A stretch of DNA of 36,434 nt from Burkholderiales bacterium (lineage in GTDB: Bacteria; Pseudomonadota; Gammaproteobacteria; Burkholderiales; Burkholderiaceae_D), in assembly GCA_016196925.1 (NCBI GenBank), contig JACPWS010000056.1:1-36434 (forward strand), in the 5' to 3' direction. Position numbers and translations under genes: made by a program. The notes under the pieces were generated by a model. It made no database searches, was not told the origin of the DNA, and saw nothing but the letters and a program-made list of their open reading frames with translations. Numbering within the stretch: position 1 is the stretch's first letter; each line of letters starts with the position of its first letter. Positions 17,145 through 26,675 of the stretch are shown piece after piece.

Positions 17145-18626
17145 TTACAAAGATTTTCGCAAACTGACAGGTGGGATTTTCAGGGCTTCACGGTATTTGG
17201 CAACGGTACGTCGGGCAATTACCATGCCCTGTTCACCCAGCATGTCTGCGATCTTGCTATCGGAGAGTGGGCTTTTCTGGTCTTCTGCTCCTATCAATTG
17301 CCTGATGAGTGCCCGTATCGCGGTGGACGACGCTTCCCCCCCGGTTTCCGTCGCGACATGGCTGCCGAAAAAGTACTTCAACTCAAACATGCCATGTGGG
17401 GTCAGCATGTATTTTTGGGTTGTTACACGAGAAATAGTACTCTCGTGTAAACCCAGTGTATCAGCAATTTCGCGCAACACAAGGGGGCGCATGGCAACGG
17501 CACCATGGGTAAAAAAGCTGCGTTGTCGTTCGACTATCGCTTGTGCAACGCGCAAAATCGTATCGAAGCGCTGGCGCATGTTTTTGATCAGCCAGCGCGC
17601 TTCCTGCAACTGCGCAGCCAGGCTGCCTTCACCGCGATTTTGCTTCATGATGCCGGCGTACATACTGTTGATTCTCAGCTTAGGCATCACATCCTGGTTT
17701 AGCAAGACTTGCCAGCCATTTTCCGATCTCTTGACGATCACATCGGGCAGCACCACATCGCTGGCATCGTCGGCGAATGGCGCGCCCGGACGCGGGTTGC
17801 AGCGCCGTATCACGGCTTGCGCCTCGCGCAGATCTTCGTCGTCGCAATCGAAGATTTTTTTGAGTTTGGCAAAGTCGCGCTGGGCAAACAGCGCGAGCTG
17901 GGTCTCGACGATGCGCAGCGCCAGGCGGCGGGTGACGAAAGCGATCTTCGGCAGACGCCTGATTTGCAAGGCCAGGCATTCGGCGGCATTGCGGGCGCCG
18001 ACGCCGGCCGGATCGAAGCTCTGCAGCATCGATAAGGCGAAGCTCAGTTCTTCCGGTTCCACGCACAGTTCCAGCGGCAGGCCGGCATGGATTTCTTCCA
18101 GCGTTTCGCTCAGGTAGCCGTTGCTATCGAGCGCATCGATGACCAGTTCCAGCAGCGCGCGATCACGCGGCTCGCGCAGGCTGAGCCGCATCTGTTCCAG
18201 CAAATGTTCGCGCAAGCTGACGCGTGCCGCTTCCAGTTGCGGCCGGCCCTCGTCTTCTTCCGGCCCGCGATTGCCTTGCGGCAGGTCGTCGAAGCTCCAG
18301 TCGTCGTCGCCGGCGCTGATGGTGTCGCCGGCGCTGGTCTCGCTGTCGCCATTATTGGCATTGTCGGCGGCGGCCGGCAGGGCGGGGGGCGTTTCCTGGC
18401 TGCGTTCGGCGGCGCTGCCGCTCTGGCTGACGGCGCCGTCAGCCAGCAGGCGCACCGCATGATCGAGCGGATCGTCGACCCTTTCCAGCAGCGGGTTTTC
18501 GATCAGCTGGGTTTCCAGTTCCTGATGCAATTCCAGGGTCGACAATTGCAGCAGCCGTATCGATTGCTGCAATTGCGGCGTCAGCGCCAGATGTTGGGAA
18601 GTGCGGAGTTGCAGGCTTTGTTTCAT
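17145..18626 (-). CDS. rpoN: RNA polymerase sigma-54 factor
   Basis: A 493-residue sigma-54. Region I is Gln/Leu-rich ([27 protein letters not shown]), and region II is acidic and variable (~60-130, with [11 protein letters not shown]). The core-binding domain (~135-310) precedes the HTH ([22 protein letters not shown]). Near the C-terminus is the RpoN box [10 protein letters not shown], which recognises the -24 promoter element. The open frame runs on to 18761 inside lptB, but the ATG at 18626 gives the conserved N-terminus and leaves 17 bases after the lptB stop. It is co-oriented with the LPS transport genes. Confidence 0.96.
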   Translation of the reverse strand: MKQSLQLRTSQHLALTPQLQQSIRLLQLSTLELHQELETQLIENPLLERVDDPLDHAVRLLADGAVSQSGSAAERSQETPPALPAAADNANNGDSETSAGDTISAGDDDWSFDDLPQGNRGPEEDEGRPQLEAARVSLREHLLEQMRLSLREPRDRALLELVIDALDSNGYLSETLEEIHAGLPLELCVEPEELSFALSMLQSFDPAGVGARNAAECLALQIRRLPKIAFVTRRLALRIVETQLALFAQRDFAKLKKIFDCDDEDLREAQAVIRRCNPRPGAPFADDASDVVLPDVIVKRSENGWQVLLNQDVMPKLRINSMYAGIMKQNRGEGSLAAQLQEARWLIKNMRQRFDTILRVAQAIVERQRSFFTHGAVAMRPLVLREIADTLGLHESTISRVTTQKYMLTPHGMFELKYFFGSHVATETGGEASSTAIRALIRQLIGAEDQKSPLSDSKIADMLGEQGMVIARRTVAKYREALKIPPVSLRKSL

Positions 18627-18643
18627 GATGAGCTGGCTTCCGT

Positions 18644-19390
18644 TTACATGCGGAAATGCTCTCCCAGATACACCCTGCGCACCGATTCGTTCTGGATGAT
18701 GTCGTCTGGCTTGCCGCTGGCCAGCACCGCGCCCTGGTTGATGATGTAAGCGTGGTCGCAAATGCCGAGCGTTTCGCGCACATTGTGGTCGGTGATCAGC
18801 ACGCCTATGCCGCGCTCCTTGAGGAAGCGCACGATGCGCTGGATCTCGATCACGGCGATCGGGTCGACGCCGGCAAACGGCTCGTCGAGCAAGACGAAGC
18901 GCGGATTGGTGGCCAGCGCGCGTGCGATTTCGACGCGCCGGCGCTCGCCGCCGGACAGCGACAGCGCTTGGTTTTCGCGGATTTTTTCTATCTGCAGATC
19001 GGCCAGCAAGGCGTCCAGACGCTGCCCGATTTCTTTGCTGCCGAGGAATTTTCCATGCGCGTCTTTTTGCAATTCCAGCACGGCGCGGATATTGTCTTCC
19101 ACCGATAACTTGCGAAACACCGACGCTTCCTGCGGCAGATACGACAGGCCGAGCACGGCGCGCTGGTGTATCGGCAGGCGGGAAATGTCGACGCCGTTGA
19201 CGTCGATCTGGCCGGCGTCGGAAGGCACCAGCCCGACGATCATGTAGAAGGAGGTAGTCTTGCCGGCGCCGTTAGGGCCGAGCAAGCCGACCACTTCGCC
19301 GCTCTTCACCTGCAGCGTGACATCGCGCACCACCTGGCGCGCGCCATAGCGTTTTTGCAGGCCGCGGACGAGCAAGGTGCTGGCGCTCAT
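18644..19390 (-). CDS. lptB: LPS export ABC transporter ATP-binding protein LptB
   Basis: A 248-residue ATPase that powers extraction of LPS from the inner membrane with LptF/LptG. Walker [10 protein letters not shown] (38-46), Q-loop in YLPQEASVF, signature [15 protein letters not shown], Walker [13 protein letters not shown] and switch histidine in ITDHNVRET are all intact. The C-terminal [18 protein letters not shown] is LptB-specific. The start overlaps the lptA stop by 4 bases. Confidence 0.97.
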   Translation of the reverse strand: MSASTLLVRGLQKRYGARQVVRDVTLQVKSGEVVGLLGPNGAGKTTSFYMIVGLVPSDAGQIDVNGVDISRLPIHQRAVLGLSYLPQEASVFRKLSVEDNIRAVLELQKDAHGKFLGSKEIGQRLDALLADLQIEKIRENQALSLSGGERRRVEIARALATNPRFVLLDEPFAGVDPIAVIEIQRIVRFLKERGIGVLITDHNVRETLGICDHAYIINQGAVLASGKPDDIIQNESVRRVYLGEHFRM

Positions 19391-19959
19391 TTTGTTTCCT
19401 GCCGGTCGGTTTTCGGCTGCAGGGTCAGCTTGACGCGGCCGGCGCCGAGCACGTGCTCGCCCTTGCTGGAATTGGTGGCGATGAAGACGTCGTTCTGGCT
19501 GTCGTAGGACAGGAATTCGCCTTCCTGTTCCTGCGTCGTCTTCTTGCCTTCCAGATAGCGCACTCTGGCTTTGGAAATGAATTTCACCAACTCGGTTTTA
19601 TCGTCGTATTCGACTTTTTCAGCTTCGCCTTCCACCCACAGATCGGGGCCGCCGTCGCGCTTCTGGCGGAACCTGACCAGGCCGCCGGGGCCGCCGGTCA
19701 GCACGGACGCGCTGTGACCGGCCTCCAGTTCGGTGACGACGGCGCGTTCGGCCTTCACCAGCAAAGTGCCGCGCGTGACGGTCACGTCGCCGTTCAGGCT
19801 GTGGATTTTTTTCTTGCCGTCGCTGACCGAGTGTTCGGCTTCGATGACGGTTTCTTTCAGGCTATCGGCTTTTTCCGCCTGCGCGGAGATGGCCGGCAAG
19901 GCGATGCACAGCAATAACAGCCAGCGGCGCACAGGAAAGGGCAGGGGGGAACTATGCAT
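19387..19959 (-). CDS. lptA: LPS transport periplasmic protein LptA
   Basis: A 190-residue periplasmic OstA/LptA-fold protein forming the filament that carries LPS across the periplasm. Signal peptide ~1-28 ([18 protein letters not shown]). Core repeats include [57 protein letters not shown] and [13 protein letters not shown]. It lies 14 bases after lptC and overlaps lptB by 4 bases, one operon with both. Confidence 0.93.
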   Translation of the reverse strand: MHSSPLPFPVRRWLLLLCIALPAISAQAEKADSLKETVIEAEHSVSDGKKKIHSLNGDVTVTRGTLLVKAERAVVTELEAGHSASVLTGGPGGLVRFRQKRDGGPDLWVEGEAEKVEYDDKTELVKFISKARVRYLEGKKTTQEQEGEFLSYDSQNDVFIATNSSKGEHVLGAGRVKLTLQPKTDRQETK

Positions 19960-19973
19960 GGCGTACTCTCTTC

Positions 19974-20612
19974 TTATCGGGTGGGGGCGGCGCTGCCGGA
20001 ACGCTTCAGGCGGACGCGCACCTTGCTCAGTAATTGCAATTGCTGGCTATTGTTATCGGCCAGCATGCCGGTCGCGTGGGTTTCCGAATTGTCCGTGCTC
20101 AGCAGCACGGCACGGTCGGTCTTGATGAGGTCGGCGTCCGGCAGCAGCAACAGGTAATCGGTCTGCAATCGCATATAGCGTGCATTGGCGCCGGCCGGCC
20201 GCTCGACGCTGACCTGGTCGTACAGGTGCACCTGGTCTTGTTCGCGCTTGGGGAATACTTCCGACGATTTTTGCTCGACGATGGCGCGCTCGGCGCGTAT
20301 GTGCAAGGGGGTATTCTGTTCGTCGAAACTGCTGATGCGCGGCTGGCTGATTTCGAAATTATCGGCGCGCGGCAGATGGGTCAGGCGCTCGCCGGTGATG
20401 TGGTAGTTCGCCTTGCCGGTATTCGACAGTTTGATGAAGTTGAATTGTTCGACGTAATAATCGGGATCGAGCCGCGCCGCCGCACGGTCATGGCCGTCGT
20501 CGCCGTTGCGCCGTATCGCTTCCAGCATCCATAAACCGGCTAGCGTCGCCAGCGCCAGCAAGGCGACGCCCAGCCAGATGCGGAAACGGTCTGCGGTCAG
20601 CGTGTTTTTCAT
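19974..20612 (-). CDS. lptC: LPS export protein LptC
   Basis: A 212-residue bitopic inner-membrane protein that receives LPS from LptB2FG and hands it to LptA. An N-terminal membrane helix (~11-31, IWLGVALLALATLAGLWML) is followed by the periplasmic LptC beta-jellyroll with PDYYVEQFNFIKLSNTGKANYHITGERL and PRADNFEISQPRI. Start 4 bases after the kdsC stop. Sequence conservation in this family is low, so the call leans partly on position between kdsC and lptA. Confidence 0.92.
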   Translation of the reverse strand: MKNTLTADRFRIWLGVALLALATLAGLWMLEAIRRNGDDGHDRAAARLDPDYYVEQFNFIKLSNTGKANYHITGERLTHLPRADNFEISQPRISSFDEQNTPLHIRAERAIVEQKSSEVFPKREQDQVHLYDQVSVERPAGANARYMRLQTDYLLLLPDADLIKTDRAVLLSTDNSETHATGMLADNNSQQLQLLSKVRVRLKRSGSAAPTR

Positions 20613-20616
20613 GCCG

Positions 20617-21150
20617 TCATGCTAAAAAAGTGTCGAGGGCAGCCTGGTATTTGTCTTGCGCCCGCAAGATGAAATCGCAAATCTCGCGCGCCGCGCCCTG
20701 GCCGCCGACGGCGTGGGTGACGTAGTGCACGCGTTGCCGGACTTCGGCGTGGCCGTTCGGCACGCTGGCGGCAAAACCGACGCGCGTCAGCACCGGCAAG
20801 TCGATCACATCGTCGCCGATGAAGCCGCATTGCGCGGCCGGAATCGCCAGTTCGGCCAGCAGTTGCAGGAAAGCGGTCTGCTTGTCGTGTATGCCTTGCC
20901 GCACGTGGCTGATGCCGAGGTCGGCCGCGCGCCTGGCCACGATAGGCGACTGGCGCGCGCTGATGATGGCGGTCGCCACGCCGGCCTGTTGCAATAACTT
21001 GATGCCCTGGCCGTCGAGCACGTTGAAGGTCTTCAGCATTTCGCCGTCCGGCCCGAAATGCAGGCTGCCGTCGGTCAGGATGCCGTCCACATCGAAGATC
21101 ATCAGCCTGATCTGTGCCGCCCTGGTAATCGCGTCATGGAGTTCGCTCAT
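20617..21150 (-). CDS. kdsC: 3-deoxy-D-manno-octulosonate 8-phosphate phosphatase KdsC
   Basis: A 177-residue HAD phosphatase that makes free Kdo for LPS. Catalytic aspartates D20 and D22 are in MIFDVDGILTDGSL; further HAD motifs are in IISARQSPIVARRAADLGI and GFIGDDVIDLPVL. It is of the small C0-type tetrameric KdsC kind without a cap domain. The start shares one base with the kdsD stop. Confidence 0.95.
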   Translation of the reverse strand: MSELHDAITRAAQIRLMIFDVDGILTDGSLHFGPDGEMLKTFNVLDGQGIKLLQQAGVATAIISARQSPIVARRAADLGISHVRQGIHDKQTAFLQLLAELAIPAAQCGFIGDDVIDLPVLTRVGFAASVPNGHAEVRQRVHYVTHAVGGQGAAREICDFILRAQDKYQAALDTFLA

Positions 21151-22166
21151 CAGATCACCTTGGCGCGGGTCAGGTCGTGGATATGCAGGGCGCCGACCAG
21201 CTTGCCGTCTTCATCGGCCACCAGCAACTGGTTGATGCGGTAGGTTTCCATGATTTCCACCGCTTCCACCGCCAGTTGTTCGGCGCGTATGCGGTGCGGA
21301 TTCTGGTGCATGACGTCGGCGATGCAGACTTGCGAGAAGTCGCGCACGTTTTCCATCAGGCGGCGCAAATCGCCGTCGGTAAATACGCCGACGATTTTTT
21401 GCTCCTGATCCACCACGGCCGTCATCGCCATGCCTTTTTTCGTGATTTCCAGCAGGGCGGTGCTCAGCCTGGTGTCCGGCGTCACGCAGGGAAGCGCTTC
21501 GCCGCTGCGCATCACGTCGCGCACATGGGTCAGCAGGCGGCGGCCGAGCGCGCCGCCCGGATGCGAGCGGGCGAAGTCTTCTTCGCGGAAACCGCGCGCA
21601 TCAAGCACCGCCACCGCCAGCGCATCGCCGAGCGCCAGCGTGACCGTGGTGCTGGCGGTCGGCGCCAGATTCAGCGGGCAGGCTTCCTTGTCCACATACA
21701 GGTTCAGGTGCACATCGGCCAGTTTGGCCAGACTCGATGCCGGGTTGCCGGTCATGGCGATCAATTTCACACCGAGGCGCTTGATGATGGGCAGGATGGA
21801 CATCAGTTCGGCCGCCTCGCCCGAATACGAGATCGCGATGAACACGTCTTGCGGCGTCACCATGCCGAGGTCGCCATGCGCCGCTTCGGCCGGATGCACG
21901 AAAAACGAGGGCGTGCCGGTGGAGGCGAAGGTGGCGGCGATCTTGCGTGCGATGTGGCCCGATTTGCCTATGCCGGACACCACCACCCGCCCGTGGCAGG
22001 CCAGCAACAGTTGCACCGCTTGGGTGAAGCCTGCGGCGTCGCCGTCGCCCAGCCTTTGTTGCAAGGCTAATAAGGCATCGGCTTCGATTTGCAGGGTGTC
22101 GCAGGCCAGGCGCAGGGCGCGTTGCGCTTGCTGGCTGGAGAGTGGGGGAGCGTTCAGGGCAGTCAT
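21150..22166 (-). CDS. kdsD: Arabinose-5-phosphate isomerase KdsD
   Basis: A 338-residue enzyme converting ribulose-5-phosphate to arabinose-5-phosphate, first step of Kdo synthesis. SIS domain (~40-180) with VVVSGIGKSGHIARKIAATFASTGTPS and the E/H-containing HPAEAAHGDLG, then SYSGEAAEL and SHPGGALGRRLL; two CBS domains (~205-335). The open frame extends to 22337, but the ATG at 22166 gives the normal N-terminus. It opens the kdsD-kdsC-lptCAB-rpoN-hpf run and diverges from the CPA2 antiporter across 103 bp. Confidence 0.94.
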   Translation of the reverse strand: MTALNAPPLSSQQAQRALRLACDTLQIEADALLALQQRLGDGDAAGFTQAVQLLLACHGRVVVSGIGKSGHIARKIAATFASTGTPSFFVHPAEAAHGDLGMVTPQDVFIAISYSGEAAELMSILPIIKRLGVKLIAMTGNPASSLAKLADVHLNLYVDKEACPLNLAPTASTTVTLALGDALAVAVLDARGFREEDFARSHPGGALGRRLLTHVRDVMRSGEALPCVTPDTRLSTALLEITKKGMAMTAVVDQEQKIVGVFTDGDLRRLMENVRDFSQVCIADVMHQNPHRIRAEQLAVEAVEIMETYRINQLLVADEDGKLVGALHIHDLTRAKVI

Positions 22167-22269
22167 GCCGGAAGTATAAACGAAATCCTGCAAGCAAAAA
22201 CTCTGCCAGTTGTAACGAAGTGCACAGAAAGCGGAAATCGAAACGCATAAATCGGCAATAATAAGATTT

Positions 22270-24252
22270 ATGAATGCACTGGATACAACCTTATTATTGC
22301 TGGGCGCCGCCGTACTCGGGGTGGTGGCTTTCCGCATGCTGCAATTGCCGCCTATGCTCGGTTATCTGATGGTCGGCATCCTGATCGGCCCGTTCGGGCT
22401 GGGCATGGCGGAAGACGGCGCGATCACGCATGCGTTGGCGGAATTCGGCGTGGTGTTCCTGATGTTTTCCATCGGACTCGAATTTTCGCTGCCCAAGCTG
22501 ATGTCGATGCGCAAGGCGGTGTTCGGGCTGGGCATGGCGCAAGTCTGGTTCACCATCATGTTCAGCATGCTGCTGGCCTGGCTGGCTGGACACTGGCTGC
22601 CGCAGTATTTCCAGATCGGCTGGGAGGCCGCCTTCGCCTTGGGCGGGGCGCTGGCGATGTCGTCCACCGCCATCGTATCCAAGATGCTGACCGAGAGGCT
22701 AGAGCTGGAAAGTCCGCACGGGCGCCAGATCATCAGCGTACTGCTGTTCCAGGATCTGGCCGTGGTGCCTTTGCTGATCCTGGTGCCGGCGCTCGCCGCG
22801 CAATCGGCCGACGTGGTGCAGACCCTGGCCCTGGCCAGCGCCAAGGCCATTCTGGTCTTGCTGTTGTTGCTGGTGGTCGGGCAAAGGCTGATGCGGACCT
22901 GGTTTGCCGTCGTGGTCAGGCGCCGCTCGCAGGAATTGTTCATGCTGAACCTGCTGCTGGTCACGCTGGGCGCCGCCTGGCTGACCGAGAAAGCCGGTCT
23001 GTCGATGGCGCTCGGCGCTTTTGTGGCGGGCATGCTGATTTCCGAAACCGAATACCGGCATCAGGTGGAGGAAGATATCAAGCCTTTCCGCGATGTCTTG
23101 CTCGGCTTGTTTTTTGTGACGATAGGCATGCTGCTGAACGTGCGCCTGGTGCTCGGGCATCCGGGCCTGGTGCTGGCCCTGCTGCTGGCGCCGGTGTTGC
23201 TGAAGCTGGCCCTGATCACGGTGCTGGCCAAGGCTTTCGGCAATTCCACCAGCGTCGCCTTGCGTACCGGCCTCGGGCTGGCGCAGGCCGGCGAATTCGG
23301 CTTCGTGCTGCTGAACCAGGCCGGCGGTTTGCAACTGGTGGACCCGCTCTTGCTGCAACTGATACTGGCGTCGATGGTGCTGTCCATGCTCGCTTCGCCG
23401 TTCATCCTGGCGAAATCCGACATGATCGTGATGCGCTTCTCGGCCAATGAATGGATGATGCAATCGCTGGCGCTGACTCAGATCGCGGCGCGCACCATGT
23501 CCACCAAAAAGCACGTGATCATCGCCGGCTTCGGCCGCAGCGGCCAGAGCCTGGCGCGTTTGCTGGCGGAAGAAAATATCGAATACCACGCGCTCGATCT
23601 CGACCCCGACCGCGTGCGCGAGGCGCAGATGGCCGGCGACCATGTCTCGTACGGCGATGCGGCGCGGCGCGAAAGCCTGATGGCGGCCGGCATCAACCGC
23701 GCGGCGGCGCTGGTGGTGACCTACACCAGCACCGCCTCGGCCCTGAAAGTGCTGCACTTCGTGAATGAAATCAACCCCAGCCTGCCGGTCATCGTGCGCA
23801 GTCACGACGATGCCGACCTCGAAAAACTGCGCGCCGCCGGCGCCACCGAAGTGGTGCCGGAATTGATGGAAGGCAGCCTGATGCTGGCTTCGCACGCGCT
23901 GGTCATGCTCGGCGTGCCCTTGCGGCGCGTGGTGCACCGGGTGCAGGCCGCGCGCGACGAGCGCTACGAATCGCTGCGCGGATTTTTCCACGGTGCCAGC
24001 GACGCCGCCGACAGCGCGGAAAATCTGCAAATCCGTCTGCATACCGTGGTGCTGAGCGAGCGCGCCGACGCCATCGGCCGCTACCTGAATGAATTGCGGC
24101 TGGCCGAGCTGGACGTCGATGTGCATACCGTGCGCCGCGGCAAAAACCGCCTCGAGCAAAGCCAGCCTATCCTGCTGCAGGCGGGCGACGTGATCGTGGT
24201 GCGCGGCACCGCCGAAGCGGTCGCAAGGGCCGAGCAGCGGCTGTTAAAATAG
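22270..24252 (+). CDS. CPA2-family monovalent cation:proton antiporter with RCK domains (KefB/KefC-like)
   Basis: A 660-residue membrane protein. About twelve hydrophobic segments cover residues 1-390 (Na/H exchanger fold; LPPMLGYLMVGILIGPFGLG, FMFSIGLEFS, AMSSTAIVSKML, FQDLAVVPL). A TrkA-N/RCK nucleotide-binding domain follows from ~415 (HVIIAGFGRSGQSLARLLAEENIEY, Rossmann GxGxxG), then a TrkA-C domain (~585-660, ending LLQAGDVIVVRGTAEAVARAEQRLL). It probably exports K+ or Na+ in exchange for protons under nucleotide or glutathione-adduct control. The TrkA-C domain is not a feature of E. coli KefB/KefC, so a direct Kef name is unsafe. It diverges from kdsD and lies 39 bases before apt. Confidence 0.9.
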   Translation: MNALDTTLLLLGAAVLGVVAFRMLQLPPMLGYLMVGILIGPFGLGMAEDGAITHALAEFGVVFLMFSIGLEFSLPKLMSMRKAVFGLGMAQVWFTIMFSMLLAWLAGHWLPQYFQIGWEAAFALGGALAMSSTAIVSKMLTERLELESPHGRQIISVLLFQDLAVVPLLILVPALAAQSADVVQTLALASAKAILVLLLLLVVGQRLMRTWFAVVVRRRSQELFMLNLLLVTLGAAWLTEKAGLSMALGAFVAGMLISETEYRHQVEEDIKPFRDVLLGLFFVTIGMLLNVRLVLGHPGLVLALLLAPVLLKLALITVLAKAFGNSTSVALRTGLGLAQAGEFGFVLLNQAGGLQLVDPLLLQLILASMVLSMLASPFILAKSDMIVMRFSANEWMMQSLALTQIAARTMSTKKHVIIAGFGRSGQSLARLLAEENIEYHALDLDPDRVREAQMAGDHVSYGDAARRESLMAAGINRAAALVVTYTSTASALKVLHFVNEINPSLPVIVRSHDDADLEKLRAAGATEVVPELMEGSLMLASHALVMLGVPLRRVVHRVQAARDERYESLRGFFHGASDAADSAENLQIRLHTVVLSERADAIGRYLNELRLAELDVDVHTVRRGKNRLEQSQPILLQAGDVIVVRGTAEAVARAEQRLLK

Positions 24253-24291
24253 CGCTTGATAAAACTGAAAAATACCGAAGGACAGCAAACG

Positions 24292-24834
24292 ATGTTTAAC
24301 CCCGACGCTTACATCAAGGAACATATCCGTACCGTAGCCGACTGGCCGCAGCCCGGCGTCATGTTCCGCGACATCACGCCCCTGTTGCAAAACCCTAAAA
24401 CTTTTCGCGTGTTGATAGACATGTTCGTGCATCGCTATATGGACGCCAAGCTCGACCTGGTGGCCGGCCTCGATGCGCGCGGCTTCATCATCGGCTCGGT
24501 GGTGGCGTATGAACTGAACCTCGGCTTCGTGCCTATCCGCAAGAAAGGCAAGCTGCCGTTCAAGACCGTCTCGGAAGAATATGAACTCGAATACGGCAGC
24601 GCCACCGTCGAATTGCATGCCGACGCCTGCAAGGCGGGCGATCGCGTGCTCTTGATCGACGACTTGATCGCCACCGGCGGCACCATGATGGCCGGCAAGA
24701 AATTGCTGGACCGCCTGGGCGCCACCGTGGTCGAAGGCGCCGCCATCGTCGATTTACCCGAACTGGGCGGCTCCCGAATGATCAGGGCCAGCGGCCTGCC
24801 CCTGTACACCGTGTGCGATTTTTCGGGGCACTGA
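24292..24834 (+). CDS. apt: Adenine phosphoribosyltransferase
   Basis: A 180-residue purine-salvage enzyme making AMP from adenine and PRPP. Features are [50 protein letters not shown], and the PRPP-binding loop [15 protein letters not shown]. The frame is open from a TTG at 24256, but AAGGA at 24278-24282 and family length fix the ATG at 24292. Confidence 0.96.
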   Translation: MFNPDAYIKEHIRTVADWPQPGVMFRDITPLLQNPKTFRVLIDMFVHRYMDAKLDLVAGLDARGFIIGSVVAYELNLGFVPIRKKGKLPFKTVSEEYELEYGSATVELHADACKAGDRVLLIDDLIATGGTMMAGKKLLDRLGATVVEGAAIVDLPELGGSRMIRASGLPLYTVCDFSGH

Positions 24835-24905
24835 TAGCGCCGCAGCGCGCATCTTTGTTTTATGGCCGGCGCCCCCAAGTTTGTTTATTTTCCGAGGTGA
24901 GCCTC

Positions 24906-25877
24906 ATGCACATCAGAGAAATCAATGCCGCCCAATTGCCGGCCTATCTCGATCAATTGGCGGACTTGCTGCAAGTCTGCGTGGCCGACGGCGCCAGCGT
25001 AGGCTTCCTGCGCCCTTGCAGCGAACAACAGGCGCTGCTGTTCTGGCAGCATGTCGATGCCGCCCTGGCCAGCGGCGCGCGCCGCCTGTTGCTGGCCTGC
25101 GATCACCAGGGCGTGGCCGGAACCGTGCAAGTGGTGCTGGCGATGCCCGATAACGGCCAGCACCGCGCCGAAATCGCCAAGCTGATGGTGCACCCGTCCG
25201 CCCGCCGCCAGGGCCTGGCGCGCCAATTGATGCTGCGCGCCGAACAGCTGGCGCGCGAAGAGCGGCGCCACTTGCTGGTGCTCGACACCCGCAGCGGCGA
25301 CGCCGCCGAGCAATTGTATCTGTCGCTCGCTTATCAACTGGCCGGCCAGATCCCCGGCTACGCCTTGTCCAGCGACGGCGTTTACGGCGCCACCAGCTTC
25401 ATGTACAAACAGCTGGCCGGTGCCCCCTACCGTATCGCCGCCGCCGACCCGGAACAGGCCGAGGCGAGCGCCGTGCTGGCGCAATTGTCGGCCGCCCTGG
25501 CCGCCATCAGCGGCGACAGCGGGGCTGCGTCTTTCGATGCCGGCGACGTGCGCGGCCCGGCATCCTTGTTCGTGCTGGCCTGGGATGCGAGCGGACAAGC
25601 GGTAGGCTGCGGCGGCTTCCGACCGCTGGAGCCGGGCGTGGCCGAAGTCAAACGGATGTACGCCCAGCCTGGCACCGCCGGCGTCGGCGCCGCGATCCTG
25701 GCCCATCTGGAAGCGGCGGCACTCGAACTCGGCTACCGCAGCTTGCGTCTGGAAACGCGGCTGGTAAACGCCCGCGCGGTGACGTTTTACGAAAACCGCG
25801 GCTATAGACGCATCCCCAATTTCGGCAAATACGTCGGACGGGCGGAGGCGGTCTGTTTCGAAAAAGCCTTGCAATAG
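24906..25877 (+). CDS. Protein with two tandem GNAT acetyltransferase domains
   Basis: A 323-residue cytosolic protein. The first GNAT domain (~1-175) carries the acetyl-CoA pyrophosphate-binding pattern VHPSARRQGLARQLM. The second (~180-323) has [56 protein letters not shown]. In the second domain the R/Q-x-x-G-x-G/A site appears as GTAGVGA, without the arginine typical of the loop. Both halves look complete, so this is a genuine two-domain fusion. Substrate unknown. GAGGTGA at 24894-24900 supports the ATG at 24906; the frame itself is open from 24813, overlapping apt. Confidence 0.85.
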   Translation: MHIREINAAQLPAYLDQLADLLQVCVADGASVGFLRPCSEQQALLFWQHVDAALASGARRLLLACDHQGVAGTVQVVLAMPDNGQHRAEIAKLMVHPSARRQGLARQLMLRAEQLAREERRHLLVLDTRSGDAAEQLYLSLAYQLAGQIPGYALSSDGVYGATSFMYKQLAGAPYRIAAADPEQAEASAVLAQLSAALAAISGDSGAASFDAGDVRGPASLFVLAWDASGQAVGCGGFRPLEPGVAEVKRMYAQPGTAGVGAAILAHLEAAALELGYRSLRLETRLVNARAVTFYENRGYRRIPNFGKYVGRAEAVCFEKALQ

Positions 25878-25892
25878 GGGCTATTTGCTGAA

Positions 25893-25970
25893 CGTATACT
25901 GGGGTGTGTATATGTAAAGCCCCCTTTAAATACACGGACGACAGCGCGATTTTTAACCATACTCCCAATA
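25893..25970. repeat. Intergenic hairpin and ATACTCCC-type repeat after the GNAT gene
   Basis: Contains an imperfect hairpin (GTGTATATGTAAAG near 25906 pairing with CTTTAAATACAC ending at 25935). Close downstream, a segment ending at 25967 reads TTTTTAACCATACTCCC. That segment matches the right arm of the 1875-1937 repeat at all but about two positions. No T-run follows. The relation to the other two copies is a candidate, not established. Confidence 0.45.
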
Positions 25971-25997
25971 AAAGCATAAAAACTTAGCGGTTCGGCG

Positions 25998-26022
25998 GGG
26001 CTTGCGGCGCACGCCGCAGCCC
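25998..26022. other. GC-rich hairpin upstream of the DUF3429 gene
   Basis: GGGCTTGCGGCG (25998-26009) pairs with CGCCGCAGCCC (26012-26022) with one bulged base and a two-base gap. It is not followed by a T-run, so it is more likely a stability or cruciform element than a terminator. The rest of 25878-26160 holds a possible -10 (TAGAAT, 26098-26103) and no ORF. Confidence 0.45.
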
Positions 26023-26160
26023 GACCCGCACGCTTGATACGGGCGCCGGACTCCTGCGAAAATGCCGACCGATATATCTAAGCGCCGCATTTACCCCTAG
26101 AATAGCGGTTTTCTTAAATTTGACAGCGGGCTACCGGCGCCGCCCGTGCTGTCCTGGCGT

Positions 26161-26613
26161 ATGGATAATCTCAATCAAAGACTGGTGATACGGATAGGTA
26201 TCGCCGGACTGGTTCCCTTTATTTTGCTGACCCCGATTTGCTGGCTGGTGCATCCCGACTGGCTCGGTTACTTCATCCGGGCTCAGCTTTCTTACGGTAT
26301 CGCCATCCTTTCTTTCCTGGGCGGCTTGCACTGGGGCGTCGCGTTGTTGCATGGCGCTAAAGACGAGCAGGAAACCAAAAAATCGCTGTTGTGGGGCGTG
26401 ATCCCCACCCTGATCGCCTGGTGTTCGATGATTAATATGGGCGTCGGTTTTCTGGTGCAGATCGTCGGCTTCATCGTCGCCTATCAAGTCGACCGGCGCC
26501 TTTATCTCGGCTATGCCATGCCGGTCTGGTTCATCCATCTGCGCCTGCAATTGACGCGCGTCATGGTCGGCGCCTTGCTGCTGACCTTTATCGCCGCCAA
26601 TGTGCGTAATTAA
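26161..26613 (+). CDS. DUF3429 family membrane protein
   Basis: A 150-residue integral membrane protein with four to five hydrophobic segments. It shows the family hallmark GIAILSFLGGLHWGVAL, followed by LLWGVIPTLIAWCSM and a C-terminal hydrophobic stretch. Function unknown; this type of protein is common in betaproteobacteria. The frame opens at a GTG at 26146, but the ATG at 26161 (MDNLNQRLVIRIG) is preferred; no clear ribosome-binding site is seen for either. Confidence 0.82.
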   Translation: MDNLNQRLVIRIGIAGLVPFILLTPICWLVHPDWLGYFIRAQLSYGIAILSFLGGLHWGVALLHGAKDEQETKKSLLWGVIPTLIAWCSMINMGVGFLVQIVGFIVAYQVDRRLYLGYAMPVWFIHLRLQLTRVMVGALLLTFIAANVRN

Positions 26614-26615
26614 GG

Positions 26616-26654
26616 CCTCGTTTTAAAACCTCGTTTTATGACCTCGTTTCCCGC
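26616..26654 (+). repeat. Three tandem 13-bp repeats
   Basis: CCTCGTTTTAAAA, CCTCGTTTTATGA and CCTCGTTTCCCGC are directly adjacent, period 13, between the DUF3429 stop and the M61 protease. All share CCTCGTTT. Confidence 0.75.
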
Positions 26655-26675
26655 TATTCTGAAAGATCGTTCAGC

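Noticed and set aside
22699..24159. 486-codon minus-strand open frame opposite the CPA2 antiporter
   Set aside because: Composition (His/Gln-rich) and complete motifs on the other strand mark it as a shadow.
26120..26125. TTGACA as a -35 box for the DUF3429 gene
   Set aside because: The expected -10 position is GC-rich (CCCGTG) and the start codon is only 36 bases away.
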